Origin: Massilia alkalitolerans DSM 17462
GTDB taxonomy: Bacteria; Pseudomonadota; Gammaproteobacteria; Burkholderiales; Burkholderiaceae_D
Assembly: GCF_000427785.1 (NCBI RefSeq)
Contig: NZ_ATYR01000013.1
Span: forward strand, 89,595-153,594
DNA length: 64,000 nt
Reading direction: 5' to 3'
Position numbers and translations under genes: made by a program. Under the pieces are notes generated by a model that saw only the letters and a program-made list of their open reading frames with translations, did not search any database and had not been told where the DNA came from. This document shows, one piece after another, positions 1 through 8,830 of this stretch. Positions within the stretch are counted from its first letter, which is position 1, and each line of letters opens with the position of its first letter.

Positions 1-4
1 CGAC

Positions 5-2719
5 ATGGTCCCGCCCACCATTGCTAGGGCGCCGCATGCGCGGCCGCAGGCGCAGCCGAACGGGCGCCGCGCGGCGCTGCTGGGCTGGCTCGGGCGCGGA
101 CTGGAAACCCACATCTCGCTGCCGCTGTTCGCGCTGCTGCTGGTGGCGGCCCTGTGGACCACCGCGGTCCACATGATCCGCGCCGAGGAGCGCGCCGCGC
201 ACGCGGCGGCCCGCGAAACCACGCGCGAACTGGTCGACACCTACGAGGCCCAGATGGCGCGCAGCCTGAGCGGCATCGACCAGACCCTGCGCGTGCTGCA
301 GTACGCGGTCGAGACCAACGGTCCGGGCGCCGCCCTGGGGGCGATGAGCGCCAAGGGCCTGTTGCCGCCGGGCCTGGTGTTCCAGGTCGCGATCATCAGC
401 GACGACGGCCGCGTACTGGCGAGCAATCCGCACAGTCGCCCCGGCGGCGACGTCTCGCGCGCGCCCTGGTTCGCCCGGCACCGCGACAAGGGCAGCCCTG
501 CGCCTTACGTCAGCACGACCGTCGGCCGGCGCGAGCCGCACGTGGTGTTCTCGCGCCGCATCAACACGAGCGACGGCCGCTTCGCGGGCGTCGCCACCGT
601 CGCCGTCGACCCGGCGTTCTTCACCAGTTCCTATGAACACTCGCGCCTGGGCGAGCGCGGCCTGCTCGGCGTAGCCGGCAGCGACGGCGTCGTGCGGGCG
701 GTACGCGTCGGCGAGCAGGTCTCGTGGGGCCAGCGCATCGCCATCGGCAAGGACGACGTCATCGTGCTGGGCCAGGGCGGGATCGACCGCGAACGGCGCT
801 ACACCAGCACCCGCGCCCTGGTCGGTTTCCCGCTGGTGGCCGTGGTCGGCCTGTCCGAGGCCGAGCAGATGGCCGAATTCCACGCCCGGCGCCGCGCCTG
901 GCTGCTCGGCGCCGGCGCCGGCACCGCCCTGCTGCTGTTCGTCGTCACCCTGGTCAGCGCCTGGTCGTGGCAGCTGGCCAAGGCGCGAAGGCGTGAACGG
1001 CTGGCCCAGGAAACCTATGCCGCCGCCTCCGAGGCCAGCCTGGACGCATTCTTCGTGCTGCGCACCATTGCCGGCGCCGACGGCAGCGTCTTGGACTTCC
1101 TGATCGAGACCACCAACACCCGCGCCGAGCAGCTCACCGGCCTGACCAAGGAGCGCATGCAGGGCAAGCGCATGTCGGTGCTGCTGCCGACCCATTTGGG
1201 CCTGGGCATCTTCGACGACCTGTCGGCGGTGGCCACCGACGGCGTGGCGCGCGAGGCCGAATGGCTGGCCCACATGATTCCGGTGGAGGACCGCTGGCTG
1301 CACCGCCAGGTCGTGCCGGTGGAAGGCGGCGTAGTGGCGATCGTGCGCGACATCACCGAGCGCAAGCTCGCCGAGCAGCGCATCCGCCACCTGGCGCACC
1401 ACGACGACCTCACCGGCCTGCCGAACCGCAGCCTGCTGCGCGACCGCCTCGGCCAGGCCATCCGCGATGCCGAGCGCAAGGGCCACGCGGTGGGACTTGC
1501 CTTCATCGACCTGGACGGCTTCAAGCTGGTGAACGACGGGCTTGGCCACAACGCCGGCGACGAACTGCTGAAGGTGGTGGGCGCGCGCATGGGCCGCTGC
1601 CTGCGCCGCAACGACACCCTGGCGCGCTTCGGCGGCGACGAATTCGTGATCCTGCTGCCCGACATCTCGGGCGACCCGATGGCGATCACGCCGCTGCTGG
1701 AAAAGGTGCGCGAGGCCGTCACCGAGCCGGTCGAGGTCGAGGGCCAGGAGGTGCAGGTCAGCTGCAGCATGGGCGTGGTGCTGTACCCGCGCGACGGCGA
1801 GGACGCCAACACCCTCATGATGAACGCCGATGCGGCGATGTACCGCGCCAAGGAACACAAGGACAGCTTCCAGTTCTACGCCAGCGAGATGAACGCCAGC
1901 GTGGAAGAGAAGCTGGTGCTGCTCGAAGGCATGCGCGCCGCGCTCGATGCCTGCGTCGACCCCGGCTGCAAGGGCGCACACTGCCAGTTCCAGCTGTTGT
2001 ACCAGCCGAAGGTCGACCTGCGCAGCGGCCGCCTGTTCGGGGTCGAGGCCCTGATCCGGTGGAAACACCCGGAACAGGGCATGATTTCGCCGCTGCGCTT
2101 CATCGGCCTGGCCGAAGAGAGCGGCCTGATCGTGCCGCTGGGCGAATGGGTGGTGCGCACCGCTTGCGCCCAGGGCGTGGCCTGGCGCGCGGCCGGGCTG
2201 CCGCCCCTGAGCATCTCGGTCAACGTATCGGCCCGCCAGTTCGAGGAAAAGCGCCTGGTCGAGCGCATCGCCGGCGCCCTGCGCGACACCGGCCTGCCGC
2301 CCGAAGCGCTGGAAGTCGAGGTGACCGAAAGCTCGATCATGCGCGATCTTGGACGCGCGGTGGACAAGATGCGCGAACTGAAGGCCATGGGCGTGTCGCT
2401 CTCGATCGACGACTTCGGCACCGGCTATTCGAGCCTGTCGGCGCTGAAATCCTTCCCGATCAGCCGCCTGAAGATCGACAAGAGTTTTGTCAGCGACCTT
2501 GCCGACAGCCTCGATGACCAGGCCATCGCGATGGCCGTGATCTCGCTGGGCCACAAACTGAACCTGCGCGTCATCGCCGAGGGCGTGGAAACCGAGCAGC
2601 AGCGCGACTTCCTGCGCGCCAACGACTGCGACGAGATGCAGGGCTACTTGTTCAGCCGTCCGGTGCCGCCGGAACAGATTGCCGAACTGCTCGCAGCCTG
2701 CCCGTCAGACCGGCCATGA
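5..2719 (+). CDS. Membrane-bound GGDEF-EAL c-di-GMP signalling protein with Cache and PAS domains
   Basis: Bifunctional-type c-di-GMP protein of 904 residues. A first membrane segment (about 38-58) and a second (about 298-322) bracket a periplasmic Cache-type sensor. A PAS-like region (about 335-455) leads to a GGDEF domain with intact GGDEF at 543-547 and an RxxD inhibitory site (RRND) just before it. The C-terminal EAL domain keeps EAL at 681-683, the DDFGTGYSSL loop, the EVTES glutamate and AEGVET, so phosphodiesterase activity looks possible. Which activity dominates cannot be read from sequence. The start lies at the window edge; an upstream promoter is not visible. The stop overlaps the next start by 4 bases (ATGA), so the two genes are coupled. 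Confidence 0.93.
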   Translation: MVPPTIARAPHARPQAQPNGRRAALLGWLGRGLETHISLPLFALLLVAALWTTAVHMIRAEERAAHAAARETTRELVDTYEAQMARSLSGIDQTLRVLQYAVETNGPGAALGAMSAKGLLPPGLVFQVAIISDDGRVLASNPHSRPGGDVSRAPWFARHRDKGSPAPYVSTTVGRREPHVVFSRRINTSDGRFAGVATVAVDPAFFTSSYEHSRLGERGLLGVAGSDGVVRAVRVGEQVSWGQRIAIGKDDVIVLGQGGIDRERRYTSTRALVGFPLVAVVGLSEAEQMAEFHARRRAWLLGAGAGTALLLFVVTLVSAWSWQLAKARRRERLAQETYAAASEASLDAFFVLRTIAGADGSVLDFLIETTNTRAEQLTGLTKERMQGKRMSVLLPTHLGLGIFDDLSAVATDGVAREAEWLAHMIPVEDRWLHRQVVPVEGGVVAIVRDITERKLAEQRIRHLAHHDDLTGLPNRSLLRDRLGQAIRDAERKGHAVGLAFIDLDGFKLVNDGLGHNAGDELLKVVGARMGRCLRRNDTLARFGGDEFVILLPDISGDPMAITPLLEKVREAVTEPVEVEGQEVQVSCSMGVVLYPRDGEDANTLMMNADAAMYRAKEHKDSFQFYASEMNASVEEKLVLLEGMRAALDACVDPGCKGAHCQFQLLYQPKVDLRSGRLFGVEALIRWKHPEQGMISPLRFIGLAEESGLIVPLGEWVVRTACAQGVAWRAAGLPPLSISVNVSARQFEEKRLVERIAGALRDTGLPPEALEVEVTESSIMRDLGRAVDKMRELKAMGVSLSIDDFGTGYSSLSALKSFPISRLKIDKSFVSDLADSLDDQAIAMAVISLGHKLNLRVIAEGVETEQQRDFLRANDCDEMQGYLFSRPVPPEQIAELLAACPSDRP

Positions 2720-3825
2720 CGATGCTGGCGCGCCTGGTCGAACTGCTGTGCGGCGCCGATCCGAAACTGCGGCGCACGCTGCAGTACTGGGCTGCAACCT
2801 GCGTGCTCTACGTGGCCTGCATCGGCCTTCTGCTGTTGCAGGTCAGCGAGGGCATGGCCGAGCCGGCCGCTGCGGACAAGCTCATCACGTTCGGAGGCTG
2901 CGGCGCGCTCGTGTTCTACGTCCTGATCCGGGTGAGCGGGCGCCTCAGGCTGGCGCCCGACCAGCTGGCGGTGTCGCAGGCGGTGTTCTCGCTGGCCTGC
3001 AGCATGGCCGCCTATGCGATCTCGGGGCCGCTGCGCGGCGCCATGCTGATCATGACCGTGGTCGTGATCGTGTTCTGCATGTTCGCCGCCAGGCCGCGCC
3101 AGACCCTGCTGCTCACCATTGCCGCCCTGACCGGCATGGGCGCCACCATGTACTGGATGCAGGCCAGTGACCCGCAACGCTACCCGCCGATGACCGAACT
3201 GATCACCTTCGGCTACCTGGCCGGCGCCCTGCTCTCCACCGCGGTGCTGAGCGGCGAGATGAGCAAGCTGCGCGCGCGCCTGAAGCGCCAGCGCCACGAG
3301 CTGAGCGAGGCGCTCGACACCATCCGCGTGCTGGCCACGGTGGACGAACTGACCTCGCTGGTCAACCGCCGCCGCATGCACGAGGTGCTGGAGGCCGAGG
3401 AGCGGCGCCAGCCCGACGGCAGCCAGGGCGGCAAAGGCGCGTGCATCGCCCTGCTAGACATCGATTTCTTCAAGCAGGTCAACGACCGGTACGGCCACGC
3501 CACGGGCGACGCGGTGCTGCGCAGCTTTTCAAGCACCGCGCGTGCCTGCCTGCGCGGCGGTGACGTGCTGGCGCGCTGGGGCGGCGAGGAATTCCTGCTG
3601 CTGTTGCCGAATGCCGGGCCCGAGGACGCGCGCGTCGTGCTGGAGCGGATGGCCGAGCGCATCCATGGCATGCAGGTAGCCGGCCTGCCGGACCGCCGCA
3701 TCAGCTTCTCGGCGGGACTGGCCATGCGCCGCGCCGGCGAGCCCTTTGCCGACGCCATCCACCGCGCCGACAAGGCGCTCTACCAGGCCAAGGAGGCCGG
3801 GCGCGACCGCATCGTGTCTGCCTGA
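2716..3825 (+). CDS. Membrane diguanylate cyclase (GGDEF)
   Basis: Predicted diguanylate cyclase that makes c-di-GMP from two GTP. The N-terminal half of the 369 residues has about five or six hydrophobic segments forming a membrane sensor of unknown ligand. A short helical linker follows, then a GGDEF domain with GGEEF at 289-293 and an RxxD inhibitory site (RGGD) five residues upstream, so it should be active and product-inhibited. There is no EAL domain. It starts inside the stop of the preceding GGDEF-EAL gene, which suggests translational coupling and a shared local c-di-GMP circuit. Confidence 0.92.
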   Translation: MTMLARLVELLCGADPKLRRTLQYWAATCVLYVACIGLLLLQVSEGMAEPAAADKLITFGGCGALVFYVLIRVSGRLRLAPDQLAVSQAVFSLACSMAAYAISGPLRGAMLIMTVVVIVFCMFAARPRQTLLLTIAALTGMGATMYWMQASDPQRYPPMTELITFGYLAGALLSTAVLSGEMSKLRARLKRQRHELSEALDTIRVLATVDELTSLVNRRRMHEVLEAEERRQPDGSQGGKGACIALLDIDFFKQVNDRYGHATGDAVLRSFSSTARACLRGGDVLARWGGEEFLLLLPNAGPEDARVVLERMAERIHGMQVAGLPDRRISFSAGLAMRRAGEPFADAIHRADKALYQAKEAGRDRIVSA

Positions 3826-3889
3826 GACGCTGCCTGCAGGACGCACGATTGGTGCGGCGCTCATCCATGCCGTTTGCTAGCATGCGGGC

Positions 3890-4273
3890 ATGACAATCAA
3901 GGTACTTTTAGTTGATGACCTGCTGCTGGATGTCGCCCTGACGCGCCGCGCCATGCAGGACTGCGAGGTCGCGCACCGCATCGTGATGGCCAGCGATGGC
4001 GAGGAGGCGTACCAGCTGCTGGGCGCGGCCTCCTTCGACCTGCTGCTGCTCGACATCAAAATGCCGCGCGTCGACGGTTTCGAACTGATGGAACGCCTGC
4101 GCGGGCGCGCCGCCGGCCACCTGCCGGTCATCGTCCTGTCCGGTTCGGCGCTGGAGACCGACCGCGCCCGTGCCGACGCGCTGGGGGCGATCGAGTACGT
4201 GCACAAGGCGGTCGACTATGGCGAATTCCGGCGGGCGCTGAAAGCCGCCCTCGGGCGGCACGGCTTCTGCTGA
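3890..4273 (+). CDS. Single-domain response regulator (CheY-like receiver)
   Basis: Stand-alone receiver domain of 127 residues with the acidic pocket VDD near the N-terminus, the phospho-acceptor aspartate in LLLLDIKMPRVDG, the switch serine in VLSGS and a conserved lysine in VHKAVDY. There is no output domain, so it must act through protein contacts. It lies 64 bases after two c-di-GMP genes and probably belongs to the same signalling module. No partner histidine kinase is in the window. Confidence 0.9.
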   Translation: MTIKVLLVDDLLLDVALTRRAMQDCEVAHRIVMASDGEEAYQLLGAASFDLLLLDIKMPRVDGFELMERLRGRAAGHLPVIVLSGSALETDRARADALGAIEYVHKAVDYGEFRRALKAALGRHGFC

Positions 4274-4281
4274 CGCCCCTC

Positions 4282-4944
4282 TCAGACCCGGGCCAGCACT
4301 GCCGCCACGATGCGGTCGCAGCGGGCGCCGTCGAAGGCAAAGGCCGAGGCAGCCGCCTCGTCGAAGTCGCGCGCCAGCGCCGTGCGCAGCATGGCGCGTG
4401 CGCGGAAGAAGCAGCTGCGCACCGTCGCTTCCGGAATGCCGAGCGCCGCCGCCGTCTCGCCGGCTGACATGTCCTCGACCGCGCGCAGCACGAACACGGT
4501 GCGCAAGCGCTCGGGCAGCGCGTCGATGCGCGCCTCGATCAGCCGGCGCGCTTCCCGGCGCAACGCGGCTTCCTCGGGCAGGTCGGTCGCGGCCCCCGGG
4601 GCGTCGTCCATGGCTTCCTCCTCGCTGCCGGGCACCAGCCGCAGGATGCCGTCGCGGCGCTGCTGCCTGCGCAGCCTTGCGTTCGCTTCGTTCACTACGA
4701 TGCGCGTCAGCCAGGTCGAGACGCTGGCCTCGCCGCGGAAGGACGCGGCCTTGCGGTAGGCCAGCAGGTAGGCTTCCTGCACCACGTCCTCGGCCTCGGC
4801 ATCGTCCCTGACGATGCTGCGCGCGGTGCGGTACAGGCGCTGGTTATGGGTGCGCATGAGCAGCTCGAACGCACCCGGCTCGCCGGCCGCCACCAGCGCC
4901 ATCAGTTCCGGCCCGCTCGCCGCGGCCATGCCCGCCTTGCCCAT
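4282..4944 (-). CDS. ECF-type RNA polymerase sigma factor
   Basis: Group 4 sigma factor of 220 residues. Region 2 is visible from about residue 25 to 95 (DDAEAEDVVQEAYLLAY, then FRGEASVSTWLTRIV). Region 4 ends in a helix-turn-helix (SAGETAAALGIPEATVRSC). The start is set by a strong GAGGAGG ribosome site 6 bases upstream; the reading frame runs on further upstream but without a start site. It is the last gene of a leftward operon after DUF4142 and cupredoxin genes, 11 bases behind the cupredoxin. No anti-sigma gene is adjacent, so control of its activity is unclear. Confidence 0.92.
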   Translation of the reverse strand: MGKAGMAAASGPELMALVAAGEPGAFELLMRTHNQRLYRTARSIVRDDAEAEDVVQEAYLLAYRKAASFRGEASVSTWLTRIVVNEANARLRRQQRRDGILRLVPGSEEEAMDDAPGAATDLPEEAALRREARRLIEARIDALPERLRTVFVLRAVEDMSAGETAAALGIPEATVRSCFFRARAMLRTALARDFDEAAASAFAFDGARCDRIVAAVLARV

Positions 4945-4955
4945 CGTTCGCCTCC

Positions 4956-5291
4956 TCAACGGATCACCAGCGTTGCCCGCATCGTGCGGTGCAGCGTGCA
5001 CAGGTAGGGATAGCGTCCGCGCTGCGCCGCCTTGAAGCGCCAGCTCGCGCCGGCGGCGATGGCGGGCGAAGCCGGCCCGCCCTTGCTGCCCGCGGTGGCG
5101 GTATGCGGGAACGGATCGCGGTTGCGCCAGACCACAGTATCGCCCGCCCGCACCTCCAGGGTCTCGGGAATGAAGCGCATGCCGTCGATCACGACGGTGT
5201 GCACCGCCGGGGCGCCGCGCGCCGCGTCCCCGGGCACGGCGGTCAGCAGCGTCAGCGCCGCCATCCACGCGGCCATCGAACGCGCGATCAT
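4956..5291 (-). CDS. Periplasmic cupredoxin (plastocyanin-like)
   Basis: Small blue-copper-type protein of 111 residues with an N-terminal signal peptide ending near residue 27. The cupredoxin core shows a type-1 copper ligand set: a histidine in DPFPHTA and the C-terminal cluster LCTLHRTM (Cys, His, Met). It should carry one copper ion and shuttle electrons in the periplasm, or sense or bind copper. It sits 9 bases after the DUF4142 gene and 11 bases before the sigma factor gene, so it is the middle gene of a three-gene operon. An internal ATG a few codons in is an alternative start. Confidence 0.88.
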   Translation of the reverse strand: MIARSMAAWMAALTLLTAVPGDAARGAPAVHTVVIDGMRFIPETLEVRAGDTVVWRNRDPFPHTATAGSKGGPASPAIAAGASWRFKAAQRGRYPYLCTLHRTMRATLVIR

Positions 5292-5300
5292 GGCGCGCCC

Positions 5301-5834
5301 CTACCTGAGCGAAGCGTCGAGCTGCTTCGCATGCTCGAGGTGCGCCACGAAGGCCGGGCGCACCTTGACCAGCGTGTCCTTCAGCTCGGCGTTCTTGGCA
5401 TTCGGGATCAGGGTCTTGTCGAGCGCATCGATCACCGCCTGATGGTAGCGCACTTCATGCGCGACGTAGGCCTGGTCGAATGCCTTGCCCTCGAGCGCCT
5501 TGAGCCTGGCCAGGTTGTCGCTACCGCCCTGCTTCAGGCTCTTGCCCAGTTCGCTGTCGCGTGGCGTCAGCTTCAGTTTCTTCACCAGGGCCAGTGCCTG
5601 CTTGTTGACGCCGCTGTGGTCGGTAACCATCTGCCTGGCGAAGGCTTTCACTTCGGCGTTGCCGCTGGTCTTCCCGGCCAGCTTGCCGGCGTCGATATCG
5701 ACCTGGTTGGCGGCGACGACGATGCCGGCAATCTGGGCGTCGTCCGGAACGGACTGGGCCAGGGCGGCGCCGCCGGCCAGCACGAGCGCAGCGGCGGCCG
5801 CGGCGGCAATCAGCTTGTGTTGCAAGGTATGCAT
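5301..5834 (-). CDS. DUF4142 secreted protein
   Basis: Exported protein of 177 residues with a clear signal peptide (cleavage after AALAQ-type sequence) and a four-helix, ferritin-like DUF4142 domain. Histidines recur in the helices (TDHSG, HEVRYHQ, AHLEHAK). DUF4142 members are periplasmic proteins of uncertain role that often accompany stress or metal functions. The start chosen has GAGGAG 6 bases upstream; a start 18 bases further up is less likely. It leads the operon with cupredoxin and ECF sigma factor. A short inverted repeat, GACAT-TAG-ATGTC, lies upstream at 5876-5888. Confidence 0.88.
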   Translation of the reverse strand: MHTLQHKLIAAAAAAALVLAGGAALAQSVPDDAQIAGIVVAANQVDIDAGKLAGKTSGNAEVKAFARQMVTDHSGVNKQALALVKKLKLTPRDSELGKSLKQGGSDNLARLKALEGKAFDQAYVAHEVRYHQAVIDALDKTLIPNAKNAELKDTLVKVRPAFVAHLEHAKQLDASLR

Positions 5835-6049
5835 GGTGGTCTCCTCGATCAAGGTCCGTGTATTGCGTCCTTTCCGACATTAGATGTCACGTGATGCGCT
5901 GCCGTTGCATGCTGTGTTCGCGCCTGCGCTTGGCGATGCCGGCGCCAGCATGTGGAAGAAATAAAACTACTTTCCAGGCCTCGTGAAGATTGTTTCTGGC
6001 AATTTATTCTGTTACTTTACTACATCGATAACTTCTTGATGGGGGTTCG

Positions 6050-7897
6050 GTGTACCGGTTCATCCTTGCGATTGCAGCCATCCTGCCGGCTGCCTGGGCC
6101 AACGCGGCCCCTTACCAGATCCAGCACGTCGAGCCGCCCAATTGGTGGGCCGGCATGAAACAGCCTGGCCTCCAATTGATGGTACATGGCGAAAAAATCG
6201 CCGAACTGGCGCCCGCCCTGGCCCGTCCCTACCCGGGCGTGCGCGTTACCGGGGTCGAGCGTACCGATAACCCGAACTACCTGTTCGTGAACCTGTCCAT
6301 CGGCAAGGACGCCCGGCCGGGCGAGCTCCAGCTTCAGTTCCGGCGCGGCAAGGAACTTGTTAGCAGCCACGCTTACCGGCTGGAGCCGCGCCGCCCGGGT
6401 TCGGCCGAGCGCCGCAGCTTCGGCGCCGGCGATGCGATCTACCTGCTCATGCCGGACCGCTTCGCGAACGGCAACCCGGCGAACGACCAGGCCGGCATGC
6501 TCGAAGGGGCCGAGCGCGCCAACCCGGTCAAGCGCCATGGCGGCGACCTGGCCGGCATGCGCGCCCATCTCGACTACATCCGCGACCTGGGCTTCACCAT
6601 GGTCTGGCCGACGCCGGTGCTGGAAAACAACCAGCCTTCCTATTCCTACCACGGCTACGCGCTGACCGATTATTACAAGATCGACCCGCGCTTCGGCAGC
6701 AACGAGGAGTTCCGCGACTACGTCGCCGCCGCGAAGGCGAAGGGCCTGGGCGTCATCCACGACATCGTGCTCAACCACATCGGCACCAGCCACTGGTGGA
6801 TGCGCGACCTCCCGGCGCGCGACTGGATCAATCATGGCACCACGTTCACGCCCACCAACAACCAGCATACGGTGGCCCAGGACATCCACGTGGCGCCGGA
6901 AGAAAAGGCGCGCTTCTTCGACGGCTGGTTCGTCGAGACCATGCCCGACCTGAACCAGCGCAACCGCCTGGTGGCGCGCTACCTGATCCAGAATACGCTA
7001 TGGTGGATCGAGTACGCCGACCTGTCGGGCATCCGCGAGGACACCTATTCGTACTCCGACAAGGATTTCCTGAACGAGTGGAACCGCGCCGTGGCCGCCG
7101 AGTACCCGCACATGAACGTGGTCGGCGAAGAGATGGACGCGCGGCCCTACATGGTGGCCTACTGGCAGAAGGGCGTCGTCAACCGCGACGGCTATGCGTC
7201 CGAACTGCCGACCGTGATGGACTTCCCGCTGTCCGATACCGCTGGCGAGGCGCTGGCCGAGCCGGAGTCGTACAACAAGGGCCTGATCCGGATCTACGAG
7301 ACCATCGCGGCCGACTACCTGTATGCCGACCCGATGCGCCTGATGGTCTTCCCCGACAACCACGACCGCCCGCGCATGCTGGCCGCGGTCGACAACAAGG
7401 TCGAGCTGGCGAAGTCCAACCTGATCCTGATGGCGACCACGCGCGGCATCCCGCAGGTGTTCTACGGCACCGAGGTCCTGATCGGCAGCCCGAAGGTACG
7501 CGACGACGGCGTGCTGCGCGCCGACATGCCGGGCGGCTGGGCGGGCGACCGGGTGAATGCCTTCACCGGCGCCGGCCTGTCGCCGGCCCAGCGCGACATG
7601 CAGGGTTTCGTGCGCACCCTGTTCAACTGGCGCAAGACCAGCTCGGCGGTCACGCAGGGCAAGCTGACCCACTACCTGCCGAAGGACGGCAGCTACGTCT
7701 ACTTCCGCCATGACGGCAAGCAGACCGTGATGGTGGTGCTGAACAAGAATGCCGGCGACACCCGCCTCGACCTGGGGCGCTTCGCCGGCATGATCAAGGG
7801 CGCGCGCAGCGCCATCAATGTCCTGACCGGGGCCCGGGTGGACCTGGGCGCGCCGCTGGCGCTGCCGGCCATGACGTCGGTGGTGCTGGCGTGGTAA
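6050..7897 (+). CDS. Periplasmic GH13 alpha-amylase (cyclomaltodextrinase-like)
   Basis: Secreted glycoside hydrolase of family 13, 615 residues, expected to cut alpha-glucans or cyclodextrins in the periplasm. A GTG start with GGGGG 4 bases upstream gives a good signal peptide ending in ANA. An N-terminal beta-sandwich like that of cyclomaltodextrinases (about 20-105) precedes the TIM barrel, and a small C-terminal beta domain follows. Catalytic residues are present: nucleophile Asp331, acid/base Glu360 in VVGEEM, and Asp439 in PDNHD. The nucleophile motif reads GIRED, with an unusual glutamate where families usually have a hydrophobic residue. The last 7 bases overlap the next gene. Confidence 0.92.
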   Translation: MYRFILAIAAILPAAWANAAPYQIQHVEPPNWWAGMKQPGLQLMVHGEKIAELAPALARPYPGVRVTGVERTDNPNYLFVNLSIGKDARPGELQLQFRRGKELVSSHAYRLEPRRPGSAERRSFGAGDAIYLLMPDRFANGNPANDQAGMLEGAERANPVKRHGGDLAGMRAHLDYIRDLGFTMVWPTPVLENNQPSYSYHGYALTDYYKIDPRFGSNEEFRDYVAAAKAKGLGVIHDIVLNHIGTSHWWMRDLPARDWINHGTTFTPTNNQHTVAQDIHVAPEEKARFFDGWFVETMPDLNQRNRLVARYLIQNTLWWIEYADLSGIREDTYSYSDKDFLNEWNRAVAAEYPHMNVVGEEMDARPYMVAYWQKGVVNRDGYASELPTVMDFPLSDTAGEALAEPESYNKGLIRIYETIAADYLYADPMRLMVFPDNHDRPRMLAAVDNKVELAKSNLILMATTRGIPQVFYGTEVLIGSPKVRDDGVLRADMPGGWAGDRVNAFTGAGLSPAQRDMQGFVRTLFNWRKTSSAVTQGKLTHYLPKDGSYVYFRHDGKQTVMVVLNKNAGDTRLDLGRFAGMIKGARSAINVLTGARVDLGAPLALPAMTSVVLAW

Positions 7898-8805
7898 GCG
7901 CCGGCGGCAGGCGGGTGCTGGTGGCCGGCGGCGTCGGCATCGACACCATCGTGCAGGTGCCCGCCCTGCCGCTGGCGATGACCGATTCGATCCACGTGCC
8001 GCCGGTCGTCGACTACGTGGCGCACACCGGCAACGGCGTCTCCCTCGGGCTGCTGGCGCTCGGCCATCACCCGGTGCTGATCGACTTCATCGGCGACGAC
8101 CCGCAGGCGCAGCTGATCCACGCCCGTTACCGCGAGCGCGGCCTGCCCTTCGACTACCTGGTCCACCCGAGCGGGACGCGGCGCAGCGTCAACCTGGTCG
8201 CCCCCGACGGGCGCCGGCTGTCGCTGTACGACGGCCGCCATCCCGACAGCGTGCGCATGCCGCGCACCTTCTACCTGCCGCGCATGCAGGAGGCGGAACA
8301 CGTCCACCTGAGCATCATGCCCTGGGCAGCCGCCCTGTTCGACGATGCCGCCGCGCTCGGGCTGCCGGTGTCGACCGACCTGCACGACTGGGACGGCAGC
8401 AATCCTTATTACCACCCCTTCGCCTGGCGTGCCGACCTGGTCTTCCTGAGCGCGGCCGTGCTGGGCGAGGGCGTGTTCGACGCGATGCGGGCGATTTGCC
8501 GCAACGGGCGGGCCCAGGTGGTGGTCGCCACCGATGGGGCGCGCGGCAGTTATGCGCTGGCACGCGGGGACGACACGATCCGGCATACCGGGTGTGCGGC
8601 GCTCGATGGGCCTGTGGTCGACAGCAACGGCGCCGGCGACGCCTTCTCGTCCGCGTTCCTGCACGCCTGGTTCGGGGGCGCCACGGTGGACGAATGCATG
8701 CGCACCGGGGCCATCGGCGGCGCCTTCGCCTGCCGCTTCCATGGGACGGCCGAGCGCAGCCTGGGGCTGGAGGAACTGGCGCAGTATTGGCGCAGCGCGC
8801 GCTGA
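7891..8805 (+). CDS. PfkB-family carbohydrate kinase
   Basis: Ribokinase-like sugar kinase of 304 residues that should phosphorylate a sugar or nucleoside with ATP in the cytoplasm. The C-terminal signature DSNGAGDAFSS supplies the catalytic aspartate and anion hole. The N-terminus has the early Rossmann strand VLVAGGVGIDTI. The GTG start lies inside the amylase gene (7-base overlap), so it is translationally coupled to a glucan-degrading enzyme. A role on sugars released from alpha-glucan is a context inference; the sequence does not show the exact substrate. Confidence 0.9.
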   Translation: MVSAGGRRVLVAGGVGIDTIVQVPALPLAMTDSIHVPPVVDYVAHTGNGVSLGLLALGHHPVLIDFIGDDPQAQLIHARYRERGLPFDYLVHPSGTRRSVNLVAPDGRRLSLYDGRHPDSVRMPRTFYLPRMQEAEHVHLSIMPWAAALFDDAAALGLPVSTDLHDWDGSNPYYHPFAWRADLVFLSAAVLGEGVFDAMRAICRNGRAQVVVATDGARGSYALARGDDTIRHTGCAALDGPVVDSNGAGDAFSSAFLHAWFGGATVDECMRTGAIGGAFACRFHGTAERSLGLEELAQYWRSAR

Positions 8806-8830
8806 GCGTCGCCCGGCGCCGGCTTGTGCT

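Noticed and set aside
5952..6158. Small open frame of 68 codons upstream of the GH13 gene
   Set aside because: It overlaps the amylase signal-peptide region in another frame, has no ribosome site and no recognisable features.
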